Source of the DNA: Helicoverpa zea
Lineage: Eukaryota; Arthropoda; Insecta; Lepidoptera; Noctuidae
Direction of reading: 5' to 3'
Length of the DNA stretch: 64,000 bases
NCBI RefSeq assembly: GCF_022581195.2
Contig: NC_061455.1
Location: 5,514,120-5,578,119 of the forward strand
Shown here: piece by piece, positions 33,901 to 48,900 of the stretch
Layout of the letters: each line of letters begins with the position of its first letter
Position numbering within the stretch: the stretch's first letter is position 1
Position numbers and translations under genes: made by a program
Notes under the pieces: model-generated
Told to the model about the DNA's origin: nothing
Database searches by the model: none
Seen by the model: only the letters and a program-made list of their open reading frames with translations

Positions 33901-36900
33901 CCAGGTCAACGTAGGTACAATGTAAAAAATCTGCAAATATGCTGCCGCTGAACTTAAAAATCATTATGAGCCAGACTGAATATCATTACGCATGCTAAAT
34001 ATCATATCGATTTTAAATGCAGAATTATGAAAATTTTTGCATTAACAACTTTACGTCTCCATGTGATAAAATCAGTCATTTTCTGTAAAATTTCCTCCAA
34101 ATAATTTAAGAAGCTCTAACAGAAAGCATCTCTGTGAAATAAATCGACTCGGATAATTTTAAATCGTTATTAGGATATTTATTTTCTAATTACATTTAGA
34201 GCTTTTTTCTTTCTCAAATTTCTCAAATTATTGATTGTTTTTTAGCATAGTGTGTATTACACACTTTATTACTGATGTTTCTTATTTACTGGAGAAAAAG
34301 GTATAAATAGAGTTTTCACTTTAAAAAATAACCCTGAAATTTTGATTGTTATTGTCATGAAAGTTATTCCCTACAACTTAATACATAGCAATGTATTATT
34401 ACTTATTACTACTACCTATTAGCATACCAAAACAAACCGCAAAACAAAGTAAATAACTACGCGTTTAATTATCAATCAAATTCATGTCACAGTCTAACAA
34501 GATAATTTGACGAGTTCGAAGCGAACCCTCTGCCACGCACGAACGTGTACGCTGCAAACGAAACATTGATAGTGAGGGACAGTCTCACAGTCGCACGCGC
34601 AGGCATCGCACGCGCGGATCAATCCATGACGCGATCGATATAAACATTCACTTACGAGTTTCATTAAACGTTCAAAATGGCCATAGAACTTGGCAATAAT
34701 TATGTGAATACACCAAGAAGTGATGTGGCAGTGTTTTCTGATATACACTACAGGATTCCTGATGGTAAACTATTTTTTTAAGTGAAAGTTTCCTTTTCGC
34801 GGCTTCATACTGTTAGAGTTGCGATGTTGTAACTGCATCGTCGTCTTCGACTCAGATTTTCTTACAAGATTCATTTAGCAGTATGAATATAAAGATTTAT
34901 CTTTGTATATTAAAATAGGTACACCCTTCAAAGGATATAAGATATTAACACCAAGGTTTCAGTTCATAAAGCAACGTCATTTTATGATCCAAGATGACAT
35001 AATAAACTAAGTAAAATATATGAATTGGAAAAACAGTAAAATTTAAATAGAGTGTTTCTCTCCAATTGGAACCATCATTTCCCTCTAAGGGCTTAGGTAC
35101 TTAAACTCCTGATGCCTTTGATACTTAAAGCCGGTAAAAGAAAAGCTTTATCAATGACTTCATCAGGCCTTTGTATGGAACTCATTATGATATGTTTCTC
35201 CTTATAAAAATCTTAAATATTCCGACATGCCTAACTTAAATCTCGCCTTGGCCCGGCCCTTGAACTACGAAAATAATAATTACTTAAGTTTCATATCCAT
35301 TACCCAATGAAAATATAAAACAAAAAATATTAATATACCTACACCCATTGGTCATTAAGAATGCCCTTTTTTGTTGACTGTAGGACGCATAATTATTTGA
35401 GGTCTCAGTAAACTTCAGTAAAAAATTTTTCTTCATGTTTAAGGCAAAAGACAAAAAAATGCTGTTTTGCATGACCCAAATCCGCTAAATCAACAACTTT
35501 TGGTCTTTTTATATTCAGGCATACAGTAGGTGCATACAGCAAAAGAAGCCCGGAAAATAACGTCAAGTCTAAATCAATGCATACTTATAAATCGTTTTAA
35601 TACGTCTACAGACAACTCAAAAAATACTCTTATCAAAAGTAAATCAGCAATTTAAGAGTAACGATGACATTAAATAATTTAAAAATACTATTTACCTACG
35701 ATACATAAGTCTGCTCCGATTTCCGGTATCTCGGTTCGCTTATTCAGGGCTTTGGCGAAATAGATCGGACAGTTACGCACAGAATTAACGCAGGATGGAT
35801 GAAATGGCGGCAGGTAACGAGAACAACTTGTGACCCTCGTATTCCCCTTAAACTTAAGGGGAAAATTTACAAGAGTATGGTCAGACCTGCTGTCTTGTAT
35901 GGACGACGAATGAAAGACAAATTGCATGCGGCAGAGATGAGAAGAGGTATGTGTGGAGTTACGCGAATGGATAGAGTGAGGAATGAGTATATAAGAGGAA
36001 GTTTGAAAGTAGCGCCGGTATCAGAAAAACTGCGTGGAAACCGGCTGTCGTGGTATGGGCATGTGATGCGGAGGAATGAGAGTCATGTTGTGAGGAAGGT
36101 GATGAGTATGAACGTGGACGGATGTAGTGGAAGAGGAAGTCCAAAGAAACGATGGATGGATTGTGTGAAAGTAGATATGGTAAGAAAGAATGTTACTTGT
36201 GAGATGACGGCAGATAGAAGAGTATGGAAGAAGAAAACATGCTGCGCCGACCCCAAATAAAATTGGGATAAGGGCAGGAGGATGATGACATAAGTATGCA
36301 GATTTTTACGTAAAATGGTCTGAACTTTATAATTATGAATTGTACCTAGATAAGAAATTATTAGAAAAGAAAAAAGAACACGAGTAAACTGATTAACTTT
36401 TAGAATGGTCATCGATGAGATTATAAACACGGCTATGGGCTAAACTTCAAATAATTTATTACTTGTATATGAAAATTAATAAAAGGTCTATTAATTAAGT
36501 AAAACTCTTTTAGTGTAATGCTAGAAATACGACAAAATATCTATTACTACAAATATTGAAGAATTTGCTAAGACCATAATATATTTTGAAGCCGAGCTTG
36601 AGACCCAAATGGTATTTACAATGCCATAATATAAAATGTAAGTTTTTGCGCACTAAAAACTATGATTTATTAGACAAGCTGATTTTAAAATACATAGGTA
36701 TTCTTGTACAGCTTCATATATGTATGTGTTTCTTCACTATATTATCATTCAGCATTTATCTTATGCACACAAATGTTCACTGCAATATTACATAATAACA
36801 CAATAAAAGTTTTATTTTAGCTATAGTATAATTGTTACGACAACTGTATAGTTTATGTTCATGATCCTATCAATACCCATAAAATAATACTCACTATACT

Positions 36901-39900
36901 CAAAGACGGCGAGAATTTTACTTATAAGTATAGCAGACACATTTGTTCGTTATGTTTCATCTATCGTTTCAGGAATACGAGTGATAAATAATTATTTAAT
37001 CTCCTTATGTCATTCGTCCCTGACATACGTACAAGTAACACCCATTTAAAATCATAGGAACGTATCTATAAATCGTTTGTTTATCAATGATGGAATAGTC
37101 GTAAAAAATATTAATAGATCACTTTTACTTCTTTGATAATAGAAATTAATCAAATGAAGACAAGAAAATTAATAATTTTTTTCATAGACAATTTCAAGAA
37201 GAGGTATTTCCTATTTGTTTCAAATTCCATGTTTTATTTATGAATCAGTACTTACTCATTCTGTTATAATTATATAATTCAAGTACAGTCAACTTCAGGT
37301 CAGTGGTAACAGTTTTATAGGAAAATCGTACTTATTACTATTGACTTAAGGTGCATGACAGTTACCACTGATGTGCGGTCTACCGTACATAGAAGTAAAG
37401 GCTACTCTTGGTATTATTTTTTTTCTTTCTAGATTGAAACTATATTTAGCCAGTAACTTGGATAAGTTCTACTTGGTTATCAACTCGTTTGAGGTCATAT
37501 TATTCTCCAAATTCTGACGTTGATCTTGTTATTATCTTCAAGAACGATAATTATACGCTAAGTCATTTAAAAATGCGTTATCTGTTGTTCCAGTTAACTA
37601 CCCAGTCATTTTAAAACAAATAGAAACAAAATACATAATGTTTTACAATGAAAAGTATTAAAATAACTTGATATCGACACATTCAATCCTAATAATAATG
37701 TTACGATGCATCTTGTAGTAGTCTCTTATGCAAGTTAAAACAAAGCAAGTTTAATATTTATTGATTGCAAATCAAACATTGAAGACGATACATACATAGA
37801 GGTACAGCACGTGGACTGAGCAATGCGGTTATGCAAATAATATACTTACTCATAATGTCCTGAGGACGCTCATTTAAGGGTTCTCAAAGTAGACGTACAA
37901 TTTTACGACTGCATATTATTTAAAAACCTTGAACAAAACTTCGTCGTTGTAAATACAGAAAGGATTGTCATAAACGCTAAAGGTTATGCCACATTATAGC
38001 GGCACCGCAACAGTACGGCTCCACACCAGCATTTAAGTTGTCATTCAATTTAGAGCATTAAATCGTGTATATTATAATATATTTCGTAATGTCAATATGA
38101 AAAAGCCAACGGCGAGCAGTCAGCGCGCTTGCCGCTTCCACACAACTCGACTCGCCGCCCGCGTGCTGCAAGCGAGCGGACCTCATGCGTACAGCGCGCC
38201 GACTCCGAGCCGGCAGCGAAACAACGTCATTACGTCGTGCGTGTTCAATCATAATCGTCTTAAAATAATATTGAGTTTGCTGTGACAGCAAGCTTACACC
38301 TCGCGGACGCGCGGCCGGCGCGCGGACAGCGCGCGGACGGCGAGCTAGCACCTTGCGGACAACGCGTAAGTAGTTAGCGCGCTGGCAGCTAGCCGTGGTC
38401 TTAAGCTTGTGGCACATTATAGCAGCACCGCAACAGCACGGTTGCAGCACGGCGTCGCCTCGAATTAAGACTACAGCTGCCAGCGCGCCAACCACGCGCT
38501 GTCCGCTCGCCGTCGGCGCGCCGGCCGCGCGCCGGCCGTGAGGTGTAAGCTTGCTGTCACGGCAAACTCAATATTATTTTAAGACGATTATGATTGATGT
38601 TATGATCGAACACGACGTAATGACGTTGTTTCGCTGCCGGCTCGGAGTCGGCGCGGCGCGCTCTACGCATGAGGACCGCTCGCTTGCAGCACGCGGGCGG
38701 CGAGTCGAGTTGTGTGGAAGTGGCAAGCACGCTGACTGCTCGCCGTTGGCTTTTTCATATTGACATTACGAAATATATTATAATATACACGATTTAATGC
38801 TCTAAATTGAATGACAACTTAAATGCTGGTGTGGAGCCGTGCTGTTGCGGTGCCGCTATAATGTGCCATAACCTTTAATTCGAGGCGACGCCGTGCTGTT
38901 GCGGTGCTGCTATACTGTGCCATAACCTTAAATTCTGTATTGCAGAAAAGATATACATAAATGTCGATTTCAAATGTAGAAATCAAACCAAATTGTTTAT
39001 TTTAGACTTACATGTACGTACCTACATTTTAGATTTATAACTACCTACTACTTTCTATGTTTCATTGTAATCAATATTAACAGTGTAGCTTATATTATTG
39101 AAAGAAATCTGTGTCGTTCGATGAATTCCAGATTAATGGGCAGTTTAACGGCCCAAACATTTTGTGTTGATTTAAATATTAAGTTCCTAAACTTATAGTA
39201 TAATCTGTGTCCTTTTCATTATCATCAACTTTATTAATTAAATATGCGCAAATTTGGATTTAAGTACCTACTGGGGGTTACCTGTCAAGGTAGTTGAGCC
39301 AGTTATGACTACTTAATAAACCTATTATTTTTTACAACCGGTTTTCTTTTAGTTTACCGAATAACTTTAGTATATTTTTTTTGCAATGCCCAACTTCGAA
39401 TGTGCCTACAAAATAAAACTATTGTACAAAATTATTTTCATATTCAAAAAAGTATAAAATAATAACAATATAATGTAATTTTTTTGGAAATAATACCTAC
39501 CTCTACATGACTAAGAGGTCAGCAGTCACTTGTCAATTATCCCATGTCAATTTATAATTGTTTTTCCTAAAATATTAACAAAAAAAGGTGTCAAAAGCAT
39601 CTTTTGTGAAGAATTTTTAGTATTTTTTTCTTATGAGAGACATGTCGAAAATATCAATAGTTACGTTCAATACCCTTTGTACAAAAGAATCTACCAGATT
39701 GAGGAAAATAAATAATTTAAACAACCAGATGACAAAATTGACTTTATTTACTTTTTCTTCATGTAATTTTCTGTCACGAAAAACATTGGAACTAGTTGTT
39801 TTTTTTTCAGATAATCCATCTCTACTTTTTGGCTATTAATGTCTATTAAGGTCTAGAAACAAGACCCGACTGACAAAACTACAGATCAATAAGTAGGTAG

Positions 39901-42900
39901 ATTCGGGAATAATTAATAGTTTTTGATTTCACGACCCATAATATATCGTTATTAAATCAATGAAGCTAATCTCAAGTCAATGATCCCATACCTGCACTAA
40001 CCGGTTTTATTTGAACATTTGACTTCTTGTTCACACTCGTGAGTTGTAATTGTATTTTTTCTCTAGAACTGCTATTGTAACTGTACAATGTTTTCTTAGT
40101 TGTCAAGTTAACAATAAATAAAATACGTGTAAAAATAAATTTATTTTTAAACCTCAGTTATAGTGATTTACACTTAATTTTTTTCCTTATTATTAAGTAA
40201 TAAGTTTTAGTATAGTATAGTTTTAGTATTTAGGTGGCTAAATATTTATTTTTTTGCATAGGTCAGGCATGCAAAACTATTGAATGTCATTGCACTTCAC
40301 CTTAAGTAACTCAATGGGCCATATGGCTACTGTAATGACAACAATATGCGAGCCGTATACAGAATCATTGTTTGGACAAAGCTTAATCTGACCTCAAGAA
40401 CTCTCTATGACTCTTTTGTCTTCTACAATTACACAGCTTCAATACTCAATTCTTTATTAGTATTCCATATGTAGGTTTACAAGCTGTACCCCGCGATTCA
40501 ACCTGAAATTCTAGGACTGTTTCCCGCACCCTTATGAAAAGTAGCCAATATACTTTCTCGGGCTCGGTGTACATAGCCTGAAAGGGTGACTCTATCTGAG
40601 TTACTTTTAAATTTATAATTTATTACAAAGATACGTTGACATAACGTCTATCAAATATCACAGATATCAACAACTGCCAAAGTTCTGAAAATCGGTTATT
40701 TAAAAAAAACTTTTAAATTATATACCTATTATGCAATTAGCCATTTAACTAACCCAGATGTTATACAACAGACAGGCTGCTATCAATCTTTGTCATCATT
40801 ATACATATAAGGAAACAATTTGAAAATCTACATTTAATTACTTATCTTGAAGCCATTTTAAATAAAATGTACTCCCGAACCCTATTATTGCTTTATAATT
40901 TTTCCATTGACGCGCTTCTTGCAAAGAAGTTGTTTATATTATTTTTAAAACAAAAAACACTAATGTAATGTCATTGTTTCTATTCCAAAATTTTCTTTTT
41001 TTTTAATTTCTTAAAGAAAAAAAAATATTTTTGTTCCGTTTTGTCAAGTGCCTAGTAAAAAGGTTCACATGTATTTTTCTTTTTTTTATTATTATTATAA
41101 GGGTGCGTGTATTACCTCCCCTTCAGCCGCTCATGTCCCCGTTGCCCCCTTTTTGCGATTTAGCGACTAGTAATTAAGCTCTCGAGTCTCTTACTTGTCA
41201 TTTTTTATGTAGGTATATTATTTCATCCGTATCACAAGATTTAATTTTAAATTCAGATTCACAGTTTCATTATAATAAATACTTAATTGACTGAGTGTGC
41301 CACGTCCTTACATTAACAAGATACTAATGTCGCGACGAAAAATTTAATGAAATCATTGTCAACAGCATATTAATAGGTATCTTAATACTGATATCTAAGG
41401 CATGTTATCCCAGATAATATTCAAAAATATTTAAAAAGATATCGATGGCTTAACTTTCATTAATCAATAAGGAAATGAATTCCCGAGCCTTCACTTGAGT
41501 AGTTGTTGTTGACTCTAATTTATAGTCATAAAAACATTGCGACATGATAATATAGAACAAAGGCATTTTAAATCAACCTCTAAAGGTGCATACTACATAA
41601 CGATTCAACAATTAAGTCTCACAATGTTACTTCTGATGCCAAATGTTAACTACAATTAGAACAATTATGATTTAATCATAGTAATCATTGTAACACTAGC
41701 GGTGCTTTAAGTTCAAGAAAAGGTTAAAAGATTTTATCTGTTGCAAGGTAATTCTGATTCTTATGTAATTAACAATCAACAATTCTTACATCTAGGCGAG
41801 AGACAAAAAAAGGGTAAGTCTGGATATGAGCAACCTCTACAGTTCGGTTGTAATCAGAACTTCCGAACATTAATATTTTCCATGTCAACAAGAAACATGT
41901 AGGTACACCTTAGGGTTTCATTACAACGAAAGCTGGATTGGTTTGAATCTTGCACGTGCCCCAGTAATATTGCCATACACATACAACGTAGCCTCGTCAA
42001 TTAAATGAATAGTTAAAAAATTATACCAGAAAAAGCTTCTGTCATTGCGTGATTAGATTACAGACAGATACTAAGCTGGTATATACCAGATTTTTATGTG
42101 TCATTTCAATAATAAAGTCATTGTTTGAGAGATCCTGTCATAAAAAGCAGAATAGCAAATACCGCTAATAACAATATATCAACACAGATATTTCATCACG
42201 TAAATGTTAATTGATTTAGCATTTTATAGTCAACGTCCTGGTGTCCTTGCATCCTTCACAAAGTCATGCTAACAATAAACAAAAACAAATAAAAACAACA
42301 AATACTCAATTAATAAAAATATTGATAATCTTAGATCCGTCATTCAAGTCTACAAAATCAAAAATAAGTATTGAAAGAAATTATAATACTATTACTTTTC
42401 ACAGCCAATTTAAAGTATTCACGCTGAAAATAGGTAAACTTTAATTACTTTAGAATTTTGATATTAGTAAGATAGAGTACCTTCACGATGTTGGTACCTT
42501 ATATCCTGGGAAACTATACCTCTAGTATTATAACGCTTTTCATCTGATGACTGAGCCAAGTCCCTAAACAGGCACTTTAAAAATCACAAGTAACAGCTAT
42601 GCCTAATGGATGTATTCAGTGCAGGACTAATATTGCCTGACATACAGAAACAACAGCAATTGCTACAGACCCTGTCTATGTTTTTAAACTATGAAGGGTA
42701 CCAAAAGTTCTATGATCACCAAATGACATTTCTTTGTCGCCCTAAAGTTAACTACTATGCCTCAATTTTCCTACGGGCCAATGTGGCACTGTAGATACTT
42801 TGCGAAAAGTATACATCAACAACCCTGAAATTCCTATACTTTACATTTAACATTTTAATTTTCTATCTTCTTAAAATGCATTTCTATTTGCAGGAATATC

Positions 42901-45900
42901 TTTTAAAAGAAAACCGGAGCTAACTGGGGATACAAATGTTATTGACCCTAACTTTATACTCCGTGGAGCATGTGGTGCCCTCAGACCTGGGCGGATGACG
43001 TTCATCCTGGGCCCTTCCGGAGCTGGGAAGACGACATTACTCAAAATATTAGCTGGAAGAAAGTAAGTCATTTACAAAAGTTAAGAAAATTGATTAAAAA
43101 GATCCAAAATATTGGCTGACTATAGCCATTTTCCCGTAGTTTTACTCGGGTCCCGTGGAAACTACTGCCCGCGCCGGTATAAAACATAGCCTATATTATG
43201 CGGGAAGAATATATCTTTCCAACAGTAAAAGAATTTTTTAAATCGGCTTAGTAGTTTTTGAGTTTATCCATTACAAACAAACACATTTTTCCTCTTTATA
43301 TTATTAGCATAGATTCACGATCATACCCTCTCCTTGAGCAGGTCTTTTCCCAAGAGTGGGACAATAATAAGGCATCGGAAAAAATAAAAACTCGGAAAAA
43401 ATGCAATCTTTCAGCAAGTTCAAGTTCATTTATACAATTTGACAACAAACAACATCATTTAAGTGTTGACAACGACTGCGTAATACTTACCTACATTAAC
43501 ATAATGTTTATTTAATTCAAAATATAGGTACATGCTTACATAGATATAAATCACAGTATTGTTGTCAAATAATTGGAAGTAATTGATGATATAAGTTTTT
43601 GTTATTGTTTCATATGAAGCTTTAAAATAAGTGCAATTAAACGTCATGTACCTACGTATTGTAATAAACATTATCTTCATCTTGCCGCACCCGGATAGCC
43701 TATATATGTACATATGTTCTTTCTAAATTCGTTCTGAACCTAGGTAAATATCCGACAGGCAGATGATGAACAGAGCTAATGTTCGCATATACATGACCTA
43801 TTATGAAGTAATCTAGAGGTACTACTTATTTATACATTTTGTCACTAATGCGATGGTTGCACTAATACGCAGGAAAATCAATGTTAAATTGAGGAAGTAA
43901 TTCTTGGCTGATGATAAATCGTAGCAACTTCCGCCATGTATAGGCAGCTAAACTAATCTATCTATGGCTACTATAATTTCTTAGTACATAATATAATAAT
44001 AATACAGGCAGCATATGCTTGTAGCCATAAATAAGAAATCAATGAAATGCAAATGAATGCATCGCAAAAATACAGATTGACCAACGTGAGACGTGTGATC
44101 GTTCGTTGCATTGTAATTGCCATGTTATAGCGAAGTCGAACGTGCTTCATCTTAATATTTTTATGTCCTTTAAAATCTAACAATAATAATATGCTATTTA
44201 ATATTTTAGACTTTAGACTATAGGTCAGCCACTGATAACGTAAAAAAACTATAGATTCAATCTCATTTGTTTATATCTCGGTATGTCTTGGTCACCAATG
44301 ACTAATTAAAGGCGAAGGAAACCACCTGGACTGACAAAGTCTGAAATCACCGCCCATGAAATAAAATCCGTATTGAGCAAGCACGGTGATATAAACGTTT
44401 TGATTTCTGACACTTACGCGAATATTAGACATTTAAATAAATCTACTTTTACGGGTTTTGTCCCGTGACGATGGATGCTGTAAAGCATCCGAAACGTCGG
44501 GATTAAATAATATTAATATAACCGCGATAAAATCCGTAAAGTTGTTTTATTTAAATGGTGATTAACGCTCAAACCTCTGTGTGAGAGGAGCCCTGAGACT
44601 TGCAGTGGGGCGATAAAAAGGCTGATGATGATGATGATAATTTTTGTAACAGGAGGAACGGCGTGACCGGGTCGTTGTATGGCGCAGGTCGCAGCTCGGT
44701 GCTGGTGGCACAAGACACCACACTCATTGACACGCTGACAGCGAGAGAGACACTCAAGTTTGCAGCTAGCCTAAAGCTGCCGAACCATTCTTTCAGAGAA
44801 CGATATCATGTGGTAATTATGAACTTATTTTATTAAACAGAATAGGATTCTACTGAGGGAAAATTAGAGAAGTTTGTACTAGATCAGGACACGACTTAAT
44901 AGAGCTACATGCTACATCATCTCGCCATGAGGCAGAAACACATTTACTACGGTTGCAAAATTAACCTCGAAACTTAATATTCTTTAAAACCACTAATATT
45001 TATTTTCAGATCAACACAGTAACGAAGCAACTTGGTATAAATGACGTTCTAAACACCAGGGCGGGAAAACTGTCAGGAGGAGAACGAAAGAGGCTGATCA
45101 TAGCATGCGAACTACTTACAGACCCCACTATCATGCTTCTTGATGAGCCTACCAGGTAATTAGCAACTTACCCAAATTATAGTTCGGCCATTCAGAGAAT
45201 GCGTTCCTGACACGTCGCGATTGAACTGACGACGTAATAACATTCATTGATTATTGATATAATAATGTTGTTTTAATGCTCCTCAATTGTTAAAACGGTA
45301 AACAACCAGCAAAAATATTTTTATCGTAACTGCAACGCCATTGCAAAGTTACGTCGTCAGTTCAATCGCGACGTGTCAGGAACGCATTCTCTGAATGGCC
45401 GAACTATAGGTAGCAATTGAATAAATTCTTTCCAATTTTATCATAATCCTTGTTTAGCGATAGCATATATTTGCATTGTTAATATGGGTTTTTTAAATAA
45501 TTTGCTAGGTACTAAGATAGAAAAAACAGATTAGATTATCGAGTTATTTCTGCATCATCGTACTGTTTGTATCTGAACGGAAATTAACTGATGCCATCCG
45601 GGAAGGATCAGAATTGTCAAAACAAGGACTAGGGTCACAGGATAACGGATACAAAAGAGATAAGCAATCAAGTATGACATAATGTGTAACATTGTTTATT
45701 GAATTATCAAGGGTATCAATATGTCAAGTTCACCCTAATGTTCCAATAAGTACCTACATGACTGTTTTAATCCGGGAGGGAGCTCCAATTTAGACGATAA
45801 TGGCCTTACTACAAAAACTTTAACCACTGTTTTACACTTGTCTAAAAAAAATGTGGCTCCAAAATGAACCATATGTCAACGTCATAATTTGACATTTTTT

Positions 45901-48900
45901 TAGACAAGGCTTAAACTGACGTTAAAAAGTTTTTGTGGTAAGACGGTAACGGTTTCTGAATTTTGTGCCCGTGCCATCATGCAGCCGTTTTTCATTACGT
46001 CTTACGTCAAGGGTCAAATTCGTAGCAAATATCGTAGACCTACTACGACTTTTTTCTAAACAACCACGCGCTACGAGTTTTCGAGCAGAAAGAATAACTA
46101 ATATCGGGCGCCCCGGCGCGGCGGGAACATTCTGCATGTTTTGTTAAAACTCATTCATTAATTAATTAACTCAAATTAGATTTCCGCAGTCCGCTAATGA
46201 CACTAAAGCAGAAATGGTTTAAGATCCTCGGTTTATCGTAGTTTAAACTTTCATATCTCTGTAAATGTGTCTCAAGTAGCTGAGTACTGAGCGCCTTACG
46301 CCTTATCATTTTAGTAAAAATAAGTAGAAACACAAATCATTAAAGGATACCTATCAAACCAAACGTATGTACCTACCTACTAACCAAACATGGCTAGAAA
46401 GAATATTACTTGTGTGGTGACAGCAGATAGAAGAAAAAACATGCTGCGCCGACTCCAAATAAAATTGGGATTAGCGCAGGAGGATGATAATGACGATGAC
46501 CTACAAACAATTCGATTGGTCTTTCAGTGGACTAGATGCTGTATCATCGCTGTCTGTAGCACGAGCTCTTCACACAGTGGCCCGCAGTGGCAGGACCATA
46601 GCTTGCGTCCTCCACCAGCCTTCTTCTCAACTGTTCAACACGGCTGATGATGTCATACTCCTGGCCAACGGCAGGACCCTGTATGCTGGGGCCGTGGCCG
46701 ACGTCCCTGCTGCTCTCTACAGAGCCGGCTTTATATGCCCACAGTATTATAATCTAGCGGATTACTGTAAGTATCTGATCACACTGATCTAAAAATAATT
46801 AATTATCTCACCAGAATTATTACTGTAAATAAATCAATCAATATTGAAAAATTCCGATAGATAGATATCATTATTTGTAAATACTTAAAAATAATCATTG
46901 CTGTTGCTATTGACCAAATCCTGATATCTTTCAGAGTAGTAATGAAAATAATTTGTTTAGGTAATAAATACTCATACATTGTTATTTTGCGTGTCCTGAC
47001 CGAGGCCTTGGTAGCTACTCGTACTACAGGAAAGGCATACAGATTAGATATTTAATGGTCATAATAAAATACAATTCTAAAATATTTTTTTTTGCCCAAC
47101 TCAAAAATAATTTTGCAATCTGACTTGACAGCGGAAGTTATCTGGGATATGTTTTAGGCCCTTATCTGCTTATGGTCAAAGCAGCTATACCTAGTCTTTT
47201 TATCGCTTGACCAAGGTTAATGCTCACCGGATACATTTCAATCTATTTGTCAGTTAAAACATAGGAAGTGTCGAAACATACCTTTTTATTTCAATTAAAA
47301 AAATAAGCCGAACAAATGGAATATTCCAAAAGTTCGAGTGTATGCTTCGATTATCTCTTTAAGCAGCCACTATAGGATAACGGGGTTATATACCTACGGA
47401 ATACTAGATACTTAATCATCCAGGTTTAAAAACATACAGTCATGGACACGTAATTAAAGACAATGTTGGAATCTTAACTTACCGGGGCATTTCATCTGTA
47501 TTTCTTTTTTTACATTGCCGTGGGAACTTTCTTTTCTATTTTAAAATATTTAAGAAGGCATTGTGAAATGTTAAAACTAATGACTATATTTAATAATCCC
47601 CCACCCCTAGTTTTTTTTCACTTTATCCGAATCCCGGGCGGTACGATCCATAACGAAGCCTGGCCATCTAATTAAAGACACTCCATTTGCTCAGAGGAAG
47701 AAATACAAATTATTAATATTATTGGAGTTATCTTTCTACAACTACATTCCCTTCTCTATAATTAAACATTCCAATAAGTATTAATATTTGGTTTATTTCC
47801 TTTTACCTCAATAACAGTACAACATCCCTGAACGAGCAAGCGGTCAGTTTTGTAGAAGTCGCTAAGGGAATTTTCTTCCATGTTTAATTAAATTCTGTGT
47901 AAAATTGATCGATGTTCCATGTACGACTTATTGCCATGGTATTTTTCGCCTATTACCAGTTTTAGTTTCATTGGATTTGCAATAGGCCAAACCAAAACGT
48001 CATAAGTTGCCCGATCAAAGAATCATTTTTACTACTCTTGCAGTGTTTTTCAGAACTTTTCTAATTTGGAAAGTCCTAATGACCGGTAGGTAAATTATGC
48101 TTAGCTTATAACAATATGCTTATTTCTGAACTATTATAGTACTTGAATTCGCCTATTTTTAATAATACCTCTCCGAAAGGTCTTACACAAACAGTGGCGA
48201 GCAGCCAAACACTATAACATTTTCGCCTCCTACGTTTGAGAACTTTCTTGGTGTACTTTGGTTCCATCGCATGTTTTGGAGGTGACTAAAATCATTTTTT
48301 TTTTTAGAATTTATCAAATTGCTTTGTTTTATCAGATAAAAAAATATTTTTTTAATACTTGTTCAGAGCAACTTTCACCTTTGATAGAAAACGCCAACTA
48401 CTGTATGGATACGCGGTGCTTTCCCAAAAGTAAGATCTTCATATGCCCATGCCCTACAGCTTTTCCCGATCCGGTTGTAGTCTAAAAGTTCTGCAGACAC
48501 GTTTGTTGTCCTTTTAGCATCAGATGGCTTCCAAAAAAACCAGCACCGAATCATGTAAATGATTCACTATTTTATTATAACACCACAGTAAAGTCTGTTT
48601 GCGGACAAGTTTTCCTTGGCGTCGGTTTTCAGTTGTTCTCAAACCTTTACTTTTTTAGTGCCATTAATAAGGCATCTTTAATAATAAATTTATTACTATG
48701 TCCTTATGACAGTTCAAGTGGTATGAATGAATCCGCATAATAAAACTTTATTCAAAAAAGCCTGAAACATTTTACTTACCAAAATATTTGTTTTAGTCGT
48801 ATTGATTGGACTAAAATGAAAAATTTTAATGAAGGAAACCTAAATTATTACCTAATTTGAGTTCTCATAAATATTTTACTCACTTTAAAAAAAAAGTATG

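Larger units (their letters stand above)
30914..42893. other. Intron 1 of ABCG gene 2: contents
   Basis: About 12 kb. It holds a SINE (31655-31925), a short tandem repeat (33124-33148), a MITE-like repeat (33560-33903), a LINE 3' fragment (35718-36290), a GC-rich foldback element (37976-38935) and a possible dispersed repeat near 40485-40600. No additional coding exon was found. Confidence 0.5.

Noticed and set aside
35799..36260. 153-codon open frame on the + strand
   Set aside because: It is the C-terminal remnant of a LINE reverse transcriptase with deletions, not a host gene.
38058..38495. 145-codon minus-strand frame and companion frames at 38097 and 38551
   Set aside because: They lie in the GC-rich foldback element; low-complexity Ala/Arg-rich composition and mirrored frames in both arms show they follow from base composition.
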